Notes under the pieces: generated by a model
Database searches by the model: none
Told to the model about the DNA's origin: nothing
Seen by the model: only the letters and a program-made list of their open reading frames with translations
Source of the DNA: Eremococcus coleocola DSM 15696
GTDB taxonomy: Bacteria > Bacillota > Bacilli > Lactobacillales > Aerococcaceae
DNA: 33,122 nt
Direction: 5' to 3'
Assembly (NCBI RefSeq): GCF_000428865.1
Contig: NZ_AUAT01000026.1
Location: 1-33,122, forward strand
In this document: positions 1 through 6,648 of the stretch, one piece after another
How the letters are laid out: every line of letters starts with the position of its first letter
Numbering within the stretch: the first letter of the stretch is position 1
Position numbers and translations under genes: made by a program

Positions 1-283
1 AACTATATGCTCAACGTAAAATAGAAGTTGAGCCTGTTTTTGGTCAAATGAAGCGCAATTTTGGTGTACGAAGAGTTCATGTAAGAGGAAAAATTGGGGT
101 TTCAAATGATATTGGAATCCTGTTAATGGCAATGAATTTAACCAGATTAGCAGAAATGATAAGAAGAAAAGGAAGGGGACCTCTTTTCTTTTCTTATATT
201 TTATTAAAATTAATAAAAACCGAGAAACATCTCATCTTTTTGAAATGTTTGTCGGTTATTTTTGAGACTTTTTGCCCAGCCTC
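1..283 (+). mobile_element. 3' end of an IS1182-type insertion sequence
   Basis: Only the downstream end of the element is in the window. It holds the C-terminus of a DDE transposase, a hairpin and a terminal inverted repeat. Read inward on the minus strand from 283, the terminal repeat starts GAGGCTGGGCAAAAAGTCTC. It resembles the start of the element at 31651 (GGGGCTGTATTAAAAGTCCC), and both ends carry a hairpin beginning AACCG just inside the repeat. This supports two members of the same family. The insertion lies just past the 3' end of yebC. No target duplication can be judged because the other end is outside the window. Confidence 0.7.
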
Positions 284-293
284 TTTTAATTAA
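3..293 (+). CDS. IS1182-family transposase, C-terminal part (partial)
   Basis: The reading frame is open from the window edge and translates as KIEVEPVFGQMKRNFGVRR followed by a segment ending NLTRLAEMIRRKG. This is the conserved C-terminal end of IS1182/DDE transposases, with the E-x-x-F-G-x-x-K-x-x catalytic-glutamate neighbourhood. Catalysis of IS transposition is known for the family; activity here cannot be judged because the N-terminal two thirds are outside the window. The frame does not stop soon after the RRKG residues, as I would expect. It reads through the terminal hairpin and inverted repeat and stops at 291-293, about 10 bases beyond the apparent IS end, so the natural terminus may have been altered. 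IS1182 assignment is fairly sure. Confidence 0.75.
   Translation, partial: LYAQRKIEVEPVFGQMKRNFGVRRVHVRGKIGVSNDIGILLMAMNLTRLAEMIRRKGRGPLFFSYILLKLIKTEKHLIFLKCLSVIFETFCPASFN
218..263 (+). terminator. Hairpin at the 3' end of the IS transposase
   Basis: AACCGAGAAACAT (218-230) pairs with ATGTTTGTCGGTT (245-257) with one central mismatch, and a T-run follows at 259-263. It probably terminates the transposase transcript before it runs antisense into yebC. Confidence 0.6.
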
Positions 294-307
294 TAAGTAT
301 GAGTTAA

Positions 308-1033
308 TTAATAATCAGCATTGGTATAAACTTGTTGTACGTCATCGTCATCTTCTAAGGCGTCGACGAGTTTTTCAAGTTTTTCTATTTTTTCACCATC
401 AATTGCGATGGTATTTTGTGGCACCATGGTTAATTCGGCTCGTGCAAATTCATAACCGGCTGCTTCTAAGCCTTCCTTAACAGCTGCAAAATCACTCGGA
501 TCAGTATAAATTTCGAAGGCTTCATCCGAAACTTGCACATCTTCGGCACCAGCTTCAATAGCCAATTCGAAAATCGTATCTTCATCGACCTCTAATTCTT
601 CACGATCAAGCACCACATAGCCCTTACGGTCAAACATATAGGCCACGGAACCAGAAGTACCCAAGTTACCACCATTACGACTAAAAGCAACATGGATGCC
701 CGTATCGGTCCGGTTTTTGTTATCGGTTAGGGTATGGACCAAAATCGCAATCCCACCAGGGCCGTATCCTTCATAAGTAATTTCATCGTAGTTAGTCATG
801 TCACCCGCATCGGTTGCTTTTTTAATAGCACGAGTGATGTTATCTTTAGGCATATTTTCTGCCTTAGCCTTGTCAAGCACCATGCGAAGGGTGGAATTCA
901 TTGACGGGTCGCCGCCACCATTCTTAGCAGCCATGAAGATTTCCTTGGAAAGCTTGCCAAACACGGCCCCTTTCCGAGCATCTTCTGCCCCTTTTTTATT
1001 CTTGATCTTACTCCATTTATTATGGCCTGACAT
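308..1033 (-). CDS. yebC: YebC/PmpR family protein
   Basis: This is a YebC/PmpR-family protein of 241 residues, the usual length. It opens with the family signature MSGHNKWSKIKNKKG and carries the conserved blocks TYEGYGPGG and NKNRT, with the acidic tail DALEDDDDVQQVY. The family was annotated as DNA-binding transcriptional regulators; recent work on Gram-positive members points to a role at stalled ribosomes, so either role is possible here. I placed the start at ATG 1033 because the longer reading begins at a GTG (1042) that lies inside the ribosome binding site AGAGGTGAA. It is monocistronic, with its own promoter at 1066-1094. The 3' end abuts the remains of an insertion sequence, leaving about 24 bases for a terminator. 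I see no strong terminator of its own there. Confidence 0.95.
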   Translation of the reverse strand: MSGHNKWSKIKNKKGAEDARKGAVFGKLSKEIFMAAKNGGGDPSMNSTLRMVLDKAKAENMPKDNITRAIKKATDAGDMTNYDEITYEGYGPGGIAILVHTLTDNKNRTDTGIHVAFSRNGGNLGTSGSVAYMFDRKGYVVLDREELEVDEDTIFELAIEAGAEDVQVSDEAFEIYTDPSDFAAVKEGLEAAGYEFARAELTMVPQNTIAIDGEKIEKLEKLVDALEDDDDVQQVYTNADY

Positions 1034-1065
1034 TTTCTTCACCTCTATTGTTAGTTTATTGCCTT

Positions 1066-1094
1066 ATTATAACACAGTCCCAGGCCTATGAAAA
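1066..1094 (-). promoter_or_regulatory. Sigma-A promoter of yebC
   Basis: On the minus strand, TTTTCA (1094-1089) is a -35 with 4 of 6 matches. A 17-base spacer separates it from a perfect -10, TATAAT (1071-1066). The start codon is about 33 bases downstream of the -10. Confidence 0.65.
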
Positions 1095-1103
1095 CATGGG
1101 CCT

Positions 1104-1135
1104 TGTCTACAGTGTCTTATGAAAGTCTGTCTACA
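1104..1135. repeat. Two direct TGTCTACA boxes upstream of the yebC promoter
   Basis: TGTCTACA occurs at 1104-1111 and 1128-1135, exactly 24 bases apart, just upstream of the yebC -35. Each box has TGT/ACA half-dyad symmetry. They could be a regulator's binding sites. No regulator can be named from the sequence. Confidence 0.3.
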
Positions 1136-1235
1136 AGACTAGCATTTTCAAACTCTTAATCTAATATTATACTTAAAAATTAATTAAATTTTGAAATGTT
1201 TTGGCTAGACCTATTTCTTTTTATTTAAAAGAGAT

Positions 1236-1241
1236 TATAAT
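1236..1241 (+). promoter_or_regulatory. -10 box of the candidate small RNA
   Basis: A perfect TATAAT sits 6 bases before the first base of the closing stem at 1248. That spacing is right for transcription to start at about 1247-1249. No good -35 lies 16-18 bases upstream (best TTTCTT at 1214-1219), so the promoter is either weak or activator-dependent. Confidence 0.4.
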
Positions 1242-1247
1242 ATCAAT

Positions 1248-1352
1248 TAGCGAGACATTTGAAGAAGATTCTATCAGATAATTTTTCTAATTACTTACTA
1301 TTACTCTCGCTAGTCAGCGCCCAAGCATAGCCACTTGGGTGCTGATTTTTTT
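1248..1352 (+). ncRNA. Candidate structured small RNA, about 105 nt, no known family
   Basis: The segment has its own -10 box, a self-contained fold and its own terminator. TAGCGAGA (1248-1255) is perfectly complementary to TCTCGCTA (1305-1312), closing a domain of about 65 nt whose 5' base is the predicted transcript start. One base later a 12-bp stem follows, TCAGCGCCCAAG (1314-1325) with CTTGGGTGCTGA (1334-1345), and then seven T's. There is no open reading frame with a ribosome binding site inside. It points toward the 3' end of the asparaginase gene and away from yebC, so it is neither gene's leader. I do not recognise it as tmRNA, 6S, SRP RNA, RNase P RNA or a riboswitch. Seen: the pairing and terminator. 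Inferred: that it is transcribed as a stand-alone RNA. Confidence 0.5.
1314..1352 (+). terminator. Strong plus-strand intrinsic terminator
   Basis: A 12-bp stem with one G-T pair, an 8-base loop (CATAGCCA) and seven T's at 1346-1352. The T-run is only on the plus-strand 3' side, so it does not serve the minus-strand asparaginase gene. No plus-strand gene lies upstream other than the candidate small RNA. Confidence 0.8.
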
Positions 1353-1454
1353 ATTTTAATTACTAAATTTTCGACGGATTATAAGATTAGATTATAAACT
1401 TAAATTTTGCCTACTTTTCCAATTATTTTAATCACTGAAAGTATTTTCCCTACT

Positions 1455-2420
1455 CTAACTCCAGGCAAAAGCCTGACCCAGGTCTACTTGACTTTCTGCA
1501 TTTAGTAAACACTCTAATTTCAAACGTGCCTTAACCCCACTGAGGCCTTGGGCAAAAATCACCCCTGCTTGCTTCAACTGTTTCCCCCCACCTTCATAAT
1601 CGTAAACATCTTCAATCACCCCATTGAAGGCACGGGAGACCATAACGACTGGAATCCCTTGGGCCAACAAGGCTTCGGTGGCAGGCACCGTAGCGGGAGG
1701 GAGGTTGCCCGCTCCTAACCCTTCGATGACTAGCCCACCATAATGACTGGCCCCGATGGCTGTAATAATATCCGCTTGCATCCCAGCATAGGCTTTTAGC
1801 AAGGCTACCGGTTTTTTAATCTCCTTAACTGGGTAATAATCCCGGTGGAGGATTTTTTGAAAATAAAGGACCTGGTTTTTAGAAATTAGTCCGATAGGAC
1901 CAAAGGTGGGAGTTTGGAAGGTGGCTAAATTAGTGGTATGGGTTTTGGTCACATAGGTTGCGGTGTGGATTTCCTCGTTCATGACTACCAGTACACCTTG
2001 ATCACGGGACTGAGGGGCAGCTGCGGCCATAATCGCTGACCGGAGATTTGCCATGCCATCGGCTCCGATTTCATTGGATGACCGCATGGCTCCCGTCACC
2101 ACTACTGCTTGTGAAAGATTCAAGTTCAATTGTAAGAAATAGGCTGTTTCTTCTAAGGTATCCGTCCCATGAGTCACAACAATCCCGTCATAATCCCCCG
2201 CATGGTCACGGATATAATTAGAAAGCTCTAGCATTTGAGCTTGGGTCATATGCGGAGACGGCAAGTTAAATAAGTCAACAAAGGTCACTGTTGCAAAATG
2301 ATTGATAAAATTACCCTGTTGACGAATTGGATTTTCACGTGTCGGCGACACCTTCCTGGTCGTATGGTCTTCGGACATGGCAATGGTACCGCCAGTATTA
2401 ATTAACAAAACATGGGCCAT
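1455..2420 (-). CDS. ansA: Type I (cytoplasmic) L-asparaginase
   Basis: Hydrolyses L-asparagine to L-aspartate and ammonia. The 321-residue protein has both asparaginase signatures: TGGTIA near the N-terminus (residues 9-14, first catalytic threonine T12) and VVTHGTDTLEETAYFL (81-96) with the second catalytic Thr-Asp pair (T86, D87). There is no signal peptide, which indicates the cytoplasmic type rather than the secreted high-affinity type. The ATG start is preceded by AGGAGGTG at good spacing. It is transcribed alone from the promoter at 2454-2482. The next gene upstream on this strand is separated by a repeat array, so no operon is likely. The name ansA follows the Gram-positive convention; assignment is secure at family level. 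Confidence 0.93.
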   Translation of the reverse strand: MAHVLLINTGGTIAMSEDHTTRKVSPTRENPIRQQGNFINHFATVTFVDLFNLPSPHMTQAQMLELSNYIRDHAGDYDGIVVTHGTDTLEETAYFLQLNLNLSQAVVVTGAMRSSNEIGADGMANLRSAIMAAAAPQSRDQGVLVVMNEEIHTATYVTKTHTTNLATFQTPTFGPIGLISKNQVLYFQKILHRDYYPVKEIKKPVALLKAYAGMQADIITAIGASHYGGLVIEGLGAGNLPPATVPATEALLAQGIPVVMVSRAFNGVIEDVYDYEGGGKQLKQAGVIFAQGLSGVKARLKLECLLNAESQVDLGQAFAWS

Positions 2421-2453
2421 TAAAGCACCTCCTATTAAGATTCACTAAGTTCA

Positions 2454-2482
2454 AGTATAAAAGCGGTCTCAAGGTATAGCAA
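2454..2482 (-). promoter_or_regulatory. Sigma-A promoter of ansA
   Basis: Minus strand: -35 TTGCTA (2482-2477), 17-base spacer, -10 TATACT (2459-2454). Both hexamers match at 4 or 5 positions, and the start codon is about 34 bases downstream. Confidence 0.6.
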
Positions 2483-2590
2483 GGGACTTAATAGGAAAAA
2501 TGGATTAATTCTTTCTTATAATATAGTTCGCTAGAAGAAGGTGGAGATTTTTCTTCACTTCCAGCCTAAGTCGGGAATATCACTAGCCGC

Positions 2591-2970
2591 TTTCTTTACT
2601 GCTCCACAAAGGAAAAAATTTTTCCACACTTCAAATATCACCGAAGAAAATCAGCCTTAGTTTTCTTTACTTTCATACCAACTTAAGAAAAACTTCAGAC
2701 ATTTTCTTTACTGCTCCAACAAGTGAAGAATTTTTTCCACACTTCAAATATCACTTAAGAAAATCAGCCTTAGTTTTCTTTACTTTCATACCAACTTAAG
2801 AAAAACTTCAGACATTTTCTTTACTGCTCCAACAAGTGAAGAATTTTTTCCACACTTCAAATATCACTTAAGAAAATCAGCCTTAGTTTTCTTTACTTTC
2901 ATACCAACTTAAGAAAAACTTCAGACATTTTCTTTACTTGCCTAACAAGTAAAGAATTTTTCCACACTTC
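2591..2970. repeat. 113-bp tandem repeat array, about 3.4 copies
   Basis: Copies start at 2591, 2703, 2816 and 2929 (periods 112, 113, 113), and the last is cut after about 42 bases. The two middle copies appear identical; the first differs at several positions in its first third. Each unit contains short opposed motifs of the type TTCTTTACT / AAGTGAAGAA and two CTTAAGAAAA boxes, so the array is also a series of imperfect hairpins. The best is TTCTTTACTTG (2931-2941) with CAAGTAAAGAA (2947-2957). A period of 113 is not a multiple of 3 and I see no reading frame through it, so it is non-coding. It fills most of the 668-base gap between ansA and the YjiH gene. Confidence 0.85.
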
Positions 2971-3030
2971 GACCATAAGTTAACTAACTACTTCCCAGGC
3001 TTAGCCTAAAAGTAAAGAAACTACCATTCC

Positions 3031-3080
3031 AAAAAAATAGGAACAGACAAAACCGAGCAAAAAAGCCCAATCCGTCTGCC
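3031..3080 (-). terminator. Probable terminator of the first yjiH gene
   Basis: Minus strand: GGCAGAC (3080-3074) pairs with GTCTGTT (3048-3042), with further G-T-containing pairing inside, and a run of seven T's follows at 3037-3031. The stem is imperfect, so efficiency is uncertain. Confidence 0.5.
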
Positions 3081-3088
3081 CCACGCTC

Positions 3089-4468
3089 TTAAAATATCAA
3101 ATGCGCCATCAAGACGATGATAGGTAGAGAAATCAAAGTCCGTTCAATAAAGATGATAAAGATTTCAGTAAAGGATACTGGCAAATTAGATCCCAGAATG
3201 ACTGCCCCAGTTTCAGACATATAAATCAATTGAACAATGGAAATACAAGCAATGATGAACTGGGTCATCGGATTGGCAATGGCCGCCGCCATAATAGATG
3301 GGACTACCATATCAGCAAAGCCAATCACCATGGTAGAAGCCGCTTGGTCCGCCAAGGGCACCTGCAATAATTGCAAGATCGGACGGAAGGGAAAGCCCAA
3401 CCATTCAAAAATCGGCGTCGTTTGAGAAACAATTAAGACCAAGGTTCCAATCGCCATAATACTTGGAATCACACTCAACCATAAGCCTAAAACAGTTTTC
3501 AAGGCTGATTTCAAATATTGGACTGGATTCCCATTGGTCCGTGCCTTCTTAATAGCAAGCTCCATAGCCCATTGGTGTTTGCTATAGCCAACAGGAATGT
3601 CCTCACCAATATCTTGTGATTTACCAAGATAATATGTATTAGCCTTTCCTGATAAAGGCCAAATCCGTGGTACGATTAGGGCACAAGCAATTCCCGCCAC
3701 AATGGTAGTTAGATAGAAGAAACCGAACTTATCCATCATATTTATATTTTCTACTACCACCAAACAGAAAGTAATGGAGACAGCTGAGAAAGTAGTGGAA
3801 ATAACGGCTGCTTCCCGAGCATTATAGTAACCTTCTTCATACTGTTTATTGGTTAAGGTTACCCCGATCGTCCCATCTCCAATCCAGGAAGCCACACAAT
3901 CGACTGCAGACCGACCCGGTAAGTTAAAGATCGGTCGCATAAAAGGGGTTAAAAATACCCCGACATATTCCAATAAACCAAACTCAGTTAAAAAAGGCAG
4001 AATAAAAGCCGCCACTAAGAAAATAATGAATAACCCATTGATTAAGTTAAAAAGGATCAAGCCCCCTGTATCGGGACTCCAAATGATTTCCGGCATACCC
4101 CAGATTCTGCCAAAAGCCACTAACCAAGCTAAGACACAGCCTGTGACTCTGACAAGTAACCATAAGGGTGAGATATCTGCTACCTCTTTAAGTAAGCGAT
4201 TGCTTTCAAGCCAAGTTGGTTTACTAAAGCGATAAATCAAAGCAATTATCGTCGAAAAAGTAATAATGAATAAGACCAAATAATAAATTGGAATAAAATT
4301 GCTCACCTGTTGGCGTAAGAAATTGGCAATCACCGAGACCATCACCGTGGATTGCCCTTCTATCACCAGAGGCGTCATTAATAAAAACACCCCTAGCAGT
4401 GATGGCAATAAAAACAAAAGTATATCTTTGGCTGACCGGTTTTGAATCAGCTCTTGGTCAGAATTCAT
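3089..4468 (-). CDS. YjiH family membrane protein (Gate/nucleoside-recognition fold), copy 1
   Basis: A 459-residue integral membrane protein with about ten hydrophobic segments. It is closely related to the next gene over its whole length. Shared blocks include GQSTVMVSVIA, FIIFLVAAFILP, TEFGLLEY, MRPIFNLPGRSAVDCVASWI and VPLADQAASTMVIGFADMV. I recognise this as the YjiH family, whose Gate domains occur in nucleoside-transporter-like proteins; the substrate is unknown. It starts at ATG 4468 with AAAGGGG upstream. A promoter and a cre site lie directly in front (4495-4523), so catabolite repression is likely. The 49-residue membrane protein gene between the two copies points the opposite way. 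It could be a carboxylate, amino-acid or nucleoside transporter; nothing in the sequence decides. Confidence 0.8.
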   Translation of the reverse strand: MNSDQELIQNRSAKDILLFLLPSLLGVFLLMTPLVIEGQSTVMVSVIANFLRQQVSNFIPIYYLVLFIITFSTIIALIYRFSKPTWLESNRLLKEVADISPLWLLVRVTGCVLAWLVAFGRIWGMPEIIWSPDTGGLILFNLINGLFIIFLVAAFILPFLTEFGLLEYVGVFLTPFMRPIFNLPGRSAVDCVASWIGDGTIGVTLTNKQYEEGYYNAREAAVISTTFSAVSITFCLVVVENINMMDKFGFFYLTTIVAGIACALIVPRIWPLSGKANTYYLGKSQDIGEDIPVGYSKHQWAMELAIKKARTNGNPVQYLKSALKTVLGLWLSVIPSIMAIGTLVLIVSQTTPIFEWLGFPFRPILQLLQVPLADQAASTMVIGFADMVVPSIMAAAIANPMTQFIIACISIVQLIYMSETGAVILGSNLPVSFTEIFIIFIERTLISLPIIVLMAHLIF

Positions 4469-4494
4469 GAAAAAGACCCCTTTCTATCCGGTAT

Positions 4495-4523
4495 ATGATA
4501 ACGCTTACTTAAAAAATATGCAA
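4495..4523 (-). promoter_or_regulatory. Promoter of yjiH copy 1 with overlapping cre site
   Basis: Minus strand: -35 TTGCAT (4523-4518), 17-base spacer, -10 TATCAT (4500-4495). The sequence AGTAAGCGTTATCA (4509-4496) matches the CcpA operator consensus TGWAAGCGYTWWCA at all but the first base. It overlaps the spacer and the -10, where CcpA binding would block polymerase. Confidence 0.65.
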
Positions 4524-4659
4524 ATTCTCATGGGACTTAAAAGGTCTTTTAATCTCATTAAGCGCTTCAGGCTTTTTTCTAATATTAAGAGGAAAAATTA
4601 GGCTAGCCCGCTCAAATAGCTTATACTAACCATAGCCCATAACAAGAAAGGAAGTATTT

Positions 4660-4809
4660 ATGAATCAGCGTGGTCTCTACCCTATTCTCGTGCTCTTTTT
4701 AGTCGTCGCCCTCAAAGGTATCATCGACCAGACCTGGCCCTTGGTGGTGATTGCTTTCTTAGTAGTCTTAGTGCTCGCCTTCATAATTTTTAGACATAAA
4801 CGCCCTTAA
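4660..4809 (+). CDS. 49-residue membrane miniprotein, unknown function
   Basis: ATG at 4660 is preceded by AAGAAAGGAAG six bases upstream, a strong ribosome binding site. The frame runs 49 codons to TAA at 4807-4809 and is followed at once by a terminator. The product starts MNQRGLYPILVLFLVVALKG and has two hydrophobic segments (about residues 7-18 and 26-44) split by the short polar turn IIDQTWP, ending in a basic tail FRHKRP. This suits a two-helix hairpin in the membrane with a positive C-terminus. A possible -10 TATACT lies at 4622-4627, without a clear -35. It sits between, and antiparallel to, the two yjiH genes. I do not recognise the family. It could be an accessory subunit of those transporters or an unrelated small protein. 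Confidence 0.65.
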   Translation: MNQRGLYPILVLFLVVALKGIIDQTWPLVVIAFLVVLVLAFIIFRHKRP

Positions 4810-4813
4810 AACA

Positions 4814-4853
4814 AAAAATCCTTGTCCACTAATTACAGTAGGCAAGGATTTTT
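4814..4853. terminator. Bidirectional intrinsic terminator
   Basis: AAAAATCCTTG (4814-4824) is perfectly complementary to CAAGGATTTTT (4843-4853), giving an 11-bp stem with A/T runs on both sides. It serves the miniprotein gene on the plus strand and yjiH copy 2 on the minus strand. Confidence 0.85.
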
Positions 4854-4861
4854 CTATACAT

Positions 4862-6241
4862 TTAAAATATTAAATGCGCCATTAGTACGATGATTGGCAG
4901 AGCAACTAAGGTCCGTTCGATAAAGATAATAAAAATATCCAGGAAAGAAACTGGTAGGCCAGATCCCAGAATAACTGCACCGGTCTCAGACATATAAATC
5001 AGCTGGACCACTGACAGACATGCGATAACAAATTGAGTCATTGGATTAGGGATTGCTGCAGCCATAATCGAAGGAACCACCATATCAGCAAAACCAATCA
5101 CCATGGTGGAAGCTGCTTGGTCAGCCAGCGGAACTTGTAAGACTTGTAAGAGCGGCTTAAAAGGTAGCCCTAACCAGTCAAAAATCGGAGTCGTATGGGA
5201 AACAATAAGAACCAGTGACCCAATTGCCATAATGGTTGGAATGACTGAGAGCCACAAACCAAGGACGGTTGATACCGCCTGTTGCAAATATTGACCAAGA
5301 TTACCACTCTCTTGGGCTTTCTCCACAGCTAGCTTCAAGCCCCATTGGTTAGCAGTATAACCAGTCGGAACATCCTCTTCATCTTCTTGAGGATTATTTT
5401 TGAAATAGGTATTGGGCTTGCGCGACAAAGGCGGAATCCGGGGCACGATTAAAGCACAAGCAGACCCCGCAATAAACATAGTTAAATAAAAGAAACCGAA
5501 TTTGTCCATCATATTAATATTTTCTACCACTACCAGACAGAAGGTAATGGAGACCGCCGAGAACATGGTCGCAATCGTTGCGGCTTCTCGTTGATTATAA
5601 TAACCTTCTTCGTACTGGTTGGCTGTTAAGGTAATCCCAATCGTTCCATCGCCAATCCATGAGGCGACACAATTCACGGCAGACCGTCCTGGCAAATTAA
5701 AAATCGGGCGCATCACTTTAGCTAAAAAAACTCCAATATATTCTAAGAGACCAAATTCAGTTAAGAGTGGGAGGATAAAGGCAGCCACTAAGAAAATAAT
5801 AAAGAGTCCACGGATGAGGTCGAACAGGATTAATCCCCCAGTATCCATACCCCAAATGAGTTCTGGTAAACCTAGGTCTTTACCAAAGGCTACTAGAAAG
5901 CCCATCAGCAAACCGACTAAACGAACTCCCAACCAGAAATTAGATACTTGGGCGGCACTTTTTAGTAGTTCATTCTTCTCAATAAATGCTGGCTTAGAAA
6001 ACTTATAAAGTAAAGCTAAGCCAGAAGAAATGATAATCACTGCCAGAACCAAAACATAAATTGGGACCAACTTGGAGATGCTTTCCTTGAGGAAATCCGC
6101 AATCACAGAGACCATCACCGTCGACTGGCCATTAATCTTCAGCGGTGTCATTAGGAGTAGGACCCCTGCTAAGGAAGGTAAGATAAAAAGTAAAAGTTGT
6201 TTCAGTGAATATTTCTGATGTGTTTGCGTGTCAGATGACAT
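4862..6241 (-). CDS. YjiH family membrane protein (Gate/nucleoside-recognition fold), copy 2
   Basis: Also 459 residues and clearly a paralogue of the gene at 3089-4468. The central and C-terminal halves are nearly the same (for example LPGRSAVNCVASWIGDGTIG and FADMVVPSIMAAAI). The N-terminal 25 residues and the cytoplasmic loop near 275-310 differ most. About ten membrane segments are apparent. It starts at ATG 6241 behind GAAGGGGG, has its own promoter (6265-6293) and ends at the shared terminator, so it is transcribed alone. Unlike copy 1 I see no good cre site at its promoter, which suggests the copies differ in regulation more than in chemistry. The transported substrate is unknown. Confidence 0.8.
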   Translation of the reverse strand: MSSDTQTHQKYSLKQLLLFILPSLAGVLLLMTPLKINGQSTVMVSVIADFLKESISKLVPIYVLVLAVIIISSGLALLYKFSKPAFIEKNELLKSAAQVSNFWLGVRLVGLLMGFLVAFGKDLGLPELIWGMDTGGLILFDLIRGLFIIFLVAAFILPLLTEFGLLEYIGVFLAKVMRPIFNLPGRSAVNCVASWIGDGTIGITLTANQYEEGYYNQREAATIATMFSAVSITFCLVVVENINMMDKFGFFYLTMFIAGSACALIVPRIPPLSRKPNTYFKNNPQEDEEDVPTGYTANQWGLKLAVEKAQESGNLGQYLQQAVSTVLGLWLSVIPTIMAIGSLVLIVSHTTPIFDWLGLPFKPLLQVLQVPLADQAASTMVIGFADMVVPSIMAAAIPNPMTQFVIACLSVVQLIYMSETGAVILGSGLPVSFLDIFIIFIERTLVALPIIVLMAHLIF

Positions 6242-6264
6242 TGGCAGAACCCCCTTCTCATATC

Positions 6265-6293
6265 ATCATAACCTGGATCGGATTCTAGCGCAA
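6265..6293 (-). promoter_or_regulatory. Probable promoter of yjiH copy 2
   Basis: Minus strand: -35 TTGCGC (6293-6288, 3 of 6), 17-base spacer, -10 TATGAT (6270-6265, 5 of 6). The start codon lies about 24 bases downstream. Confidence 0.45.
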
Positions 6294-6417
6294 AAGATAT
6301 CAGTTTATTCATATTATCAAAGAACCCTTTTGATGAGGTTAAGCAGGTTTCATCTTAAGCACCTAAACTTGGCATAGGACAAAGCATACCAAACATTTGA
6401 ATGGTAGGATTTTTATC

Positions 6418-6577
6418 AAAAGTAGGCCACTCGATGAGCCTTCGCATCATTTTAATCAAATTGATGCTGAGCAACTTTGATTCGTATCAATTTCTTCAAA
6501 AATAGGTCAGTCTATTGGGTTTCGCATCTTTTTAATCGAATTTGTGCAAATCAATCCTGATTCTCACCAACTCTCTC
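6418..6577. repeat. Two diverged copies of an 80-bp direct repeat
   Basis: The segments at 6418-6497 and 6498-6577 align at a constant offset of 80. The best block is TTCGCATCATTTTAATCAAA (6441) against TTCGCATCTTTTTAATCGAA (6521). Similarity continues through GATTC..TATCAA and GATTCTCACCAA. The copies are clearly diverged. I see no reading frame or hairpin in it. It is the main content of the roughly 400-base gap between yjiH copy 2 and the secreted-protein gene. Confidence 0.6.
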
Positions 6578-6592
6578 CACATAAGTTACAGT

Positions 6593-6623
6593 AAAAAATG
6601 ACCGAGCATTTTGCCCGGTCATT
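6593..6623 (-). terminator. Terminator of the secreted-protein gene
   Basis: Minus strand: AATGACCG (6623-6616) pairs with CGGTCATT (6604-6597), with a short further GC/GC pairing inside, followed by six T's (6598-6593). Confidence 0.75.
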
Positions 6624-6648
6624 CCCCTATCTTTTTTAAGTTTAAGTC

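Noticed and set aside
262-480. Plus-strand frame running from the IS end into yebC
   Set aside because: Antisense to the conserved yebC C-terminus; no ribosome binding site and no recognisable protein.
1033-1042. GTG at 1042 as the yebC start
   Set aside because: The GTG is part of the Shine-Dalgarno sequence AGAGGTGAA; the family's N-terminal MSGHNKW begins at ATG 1033.
2517-2522. Plus-strand TATAAT upstream of the repeat array as a promoter for an array transcript
   Set aside because: The position 17 bases upstream (GGAAAA) bears no resemblance to a -35 and no gene or terminator follows on that strand; not strong enough to call.
2591-2970. Possible CRISPR array
   Set aside because: Whole 113-bp units are repeated without distinct spacers, and no cas genes are in the window.
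3849-4235. Plus-strand frames of about 128 codons inside both yjiH genes (also 5619-6008)
   Set aside because: They occur at the same place in both paralogues as antisense shadows of the conserved coding sequence, have no ribosome binding site and give low-complexity basic translations.
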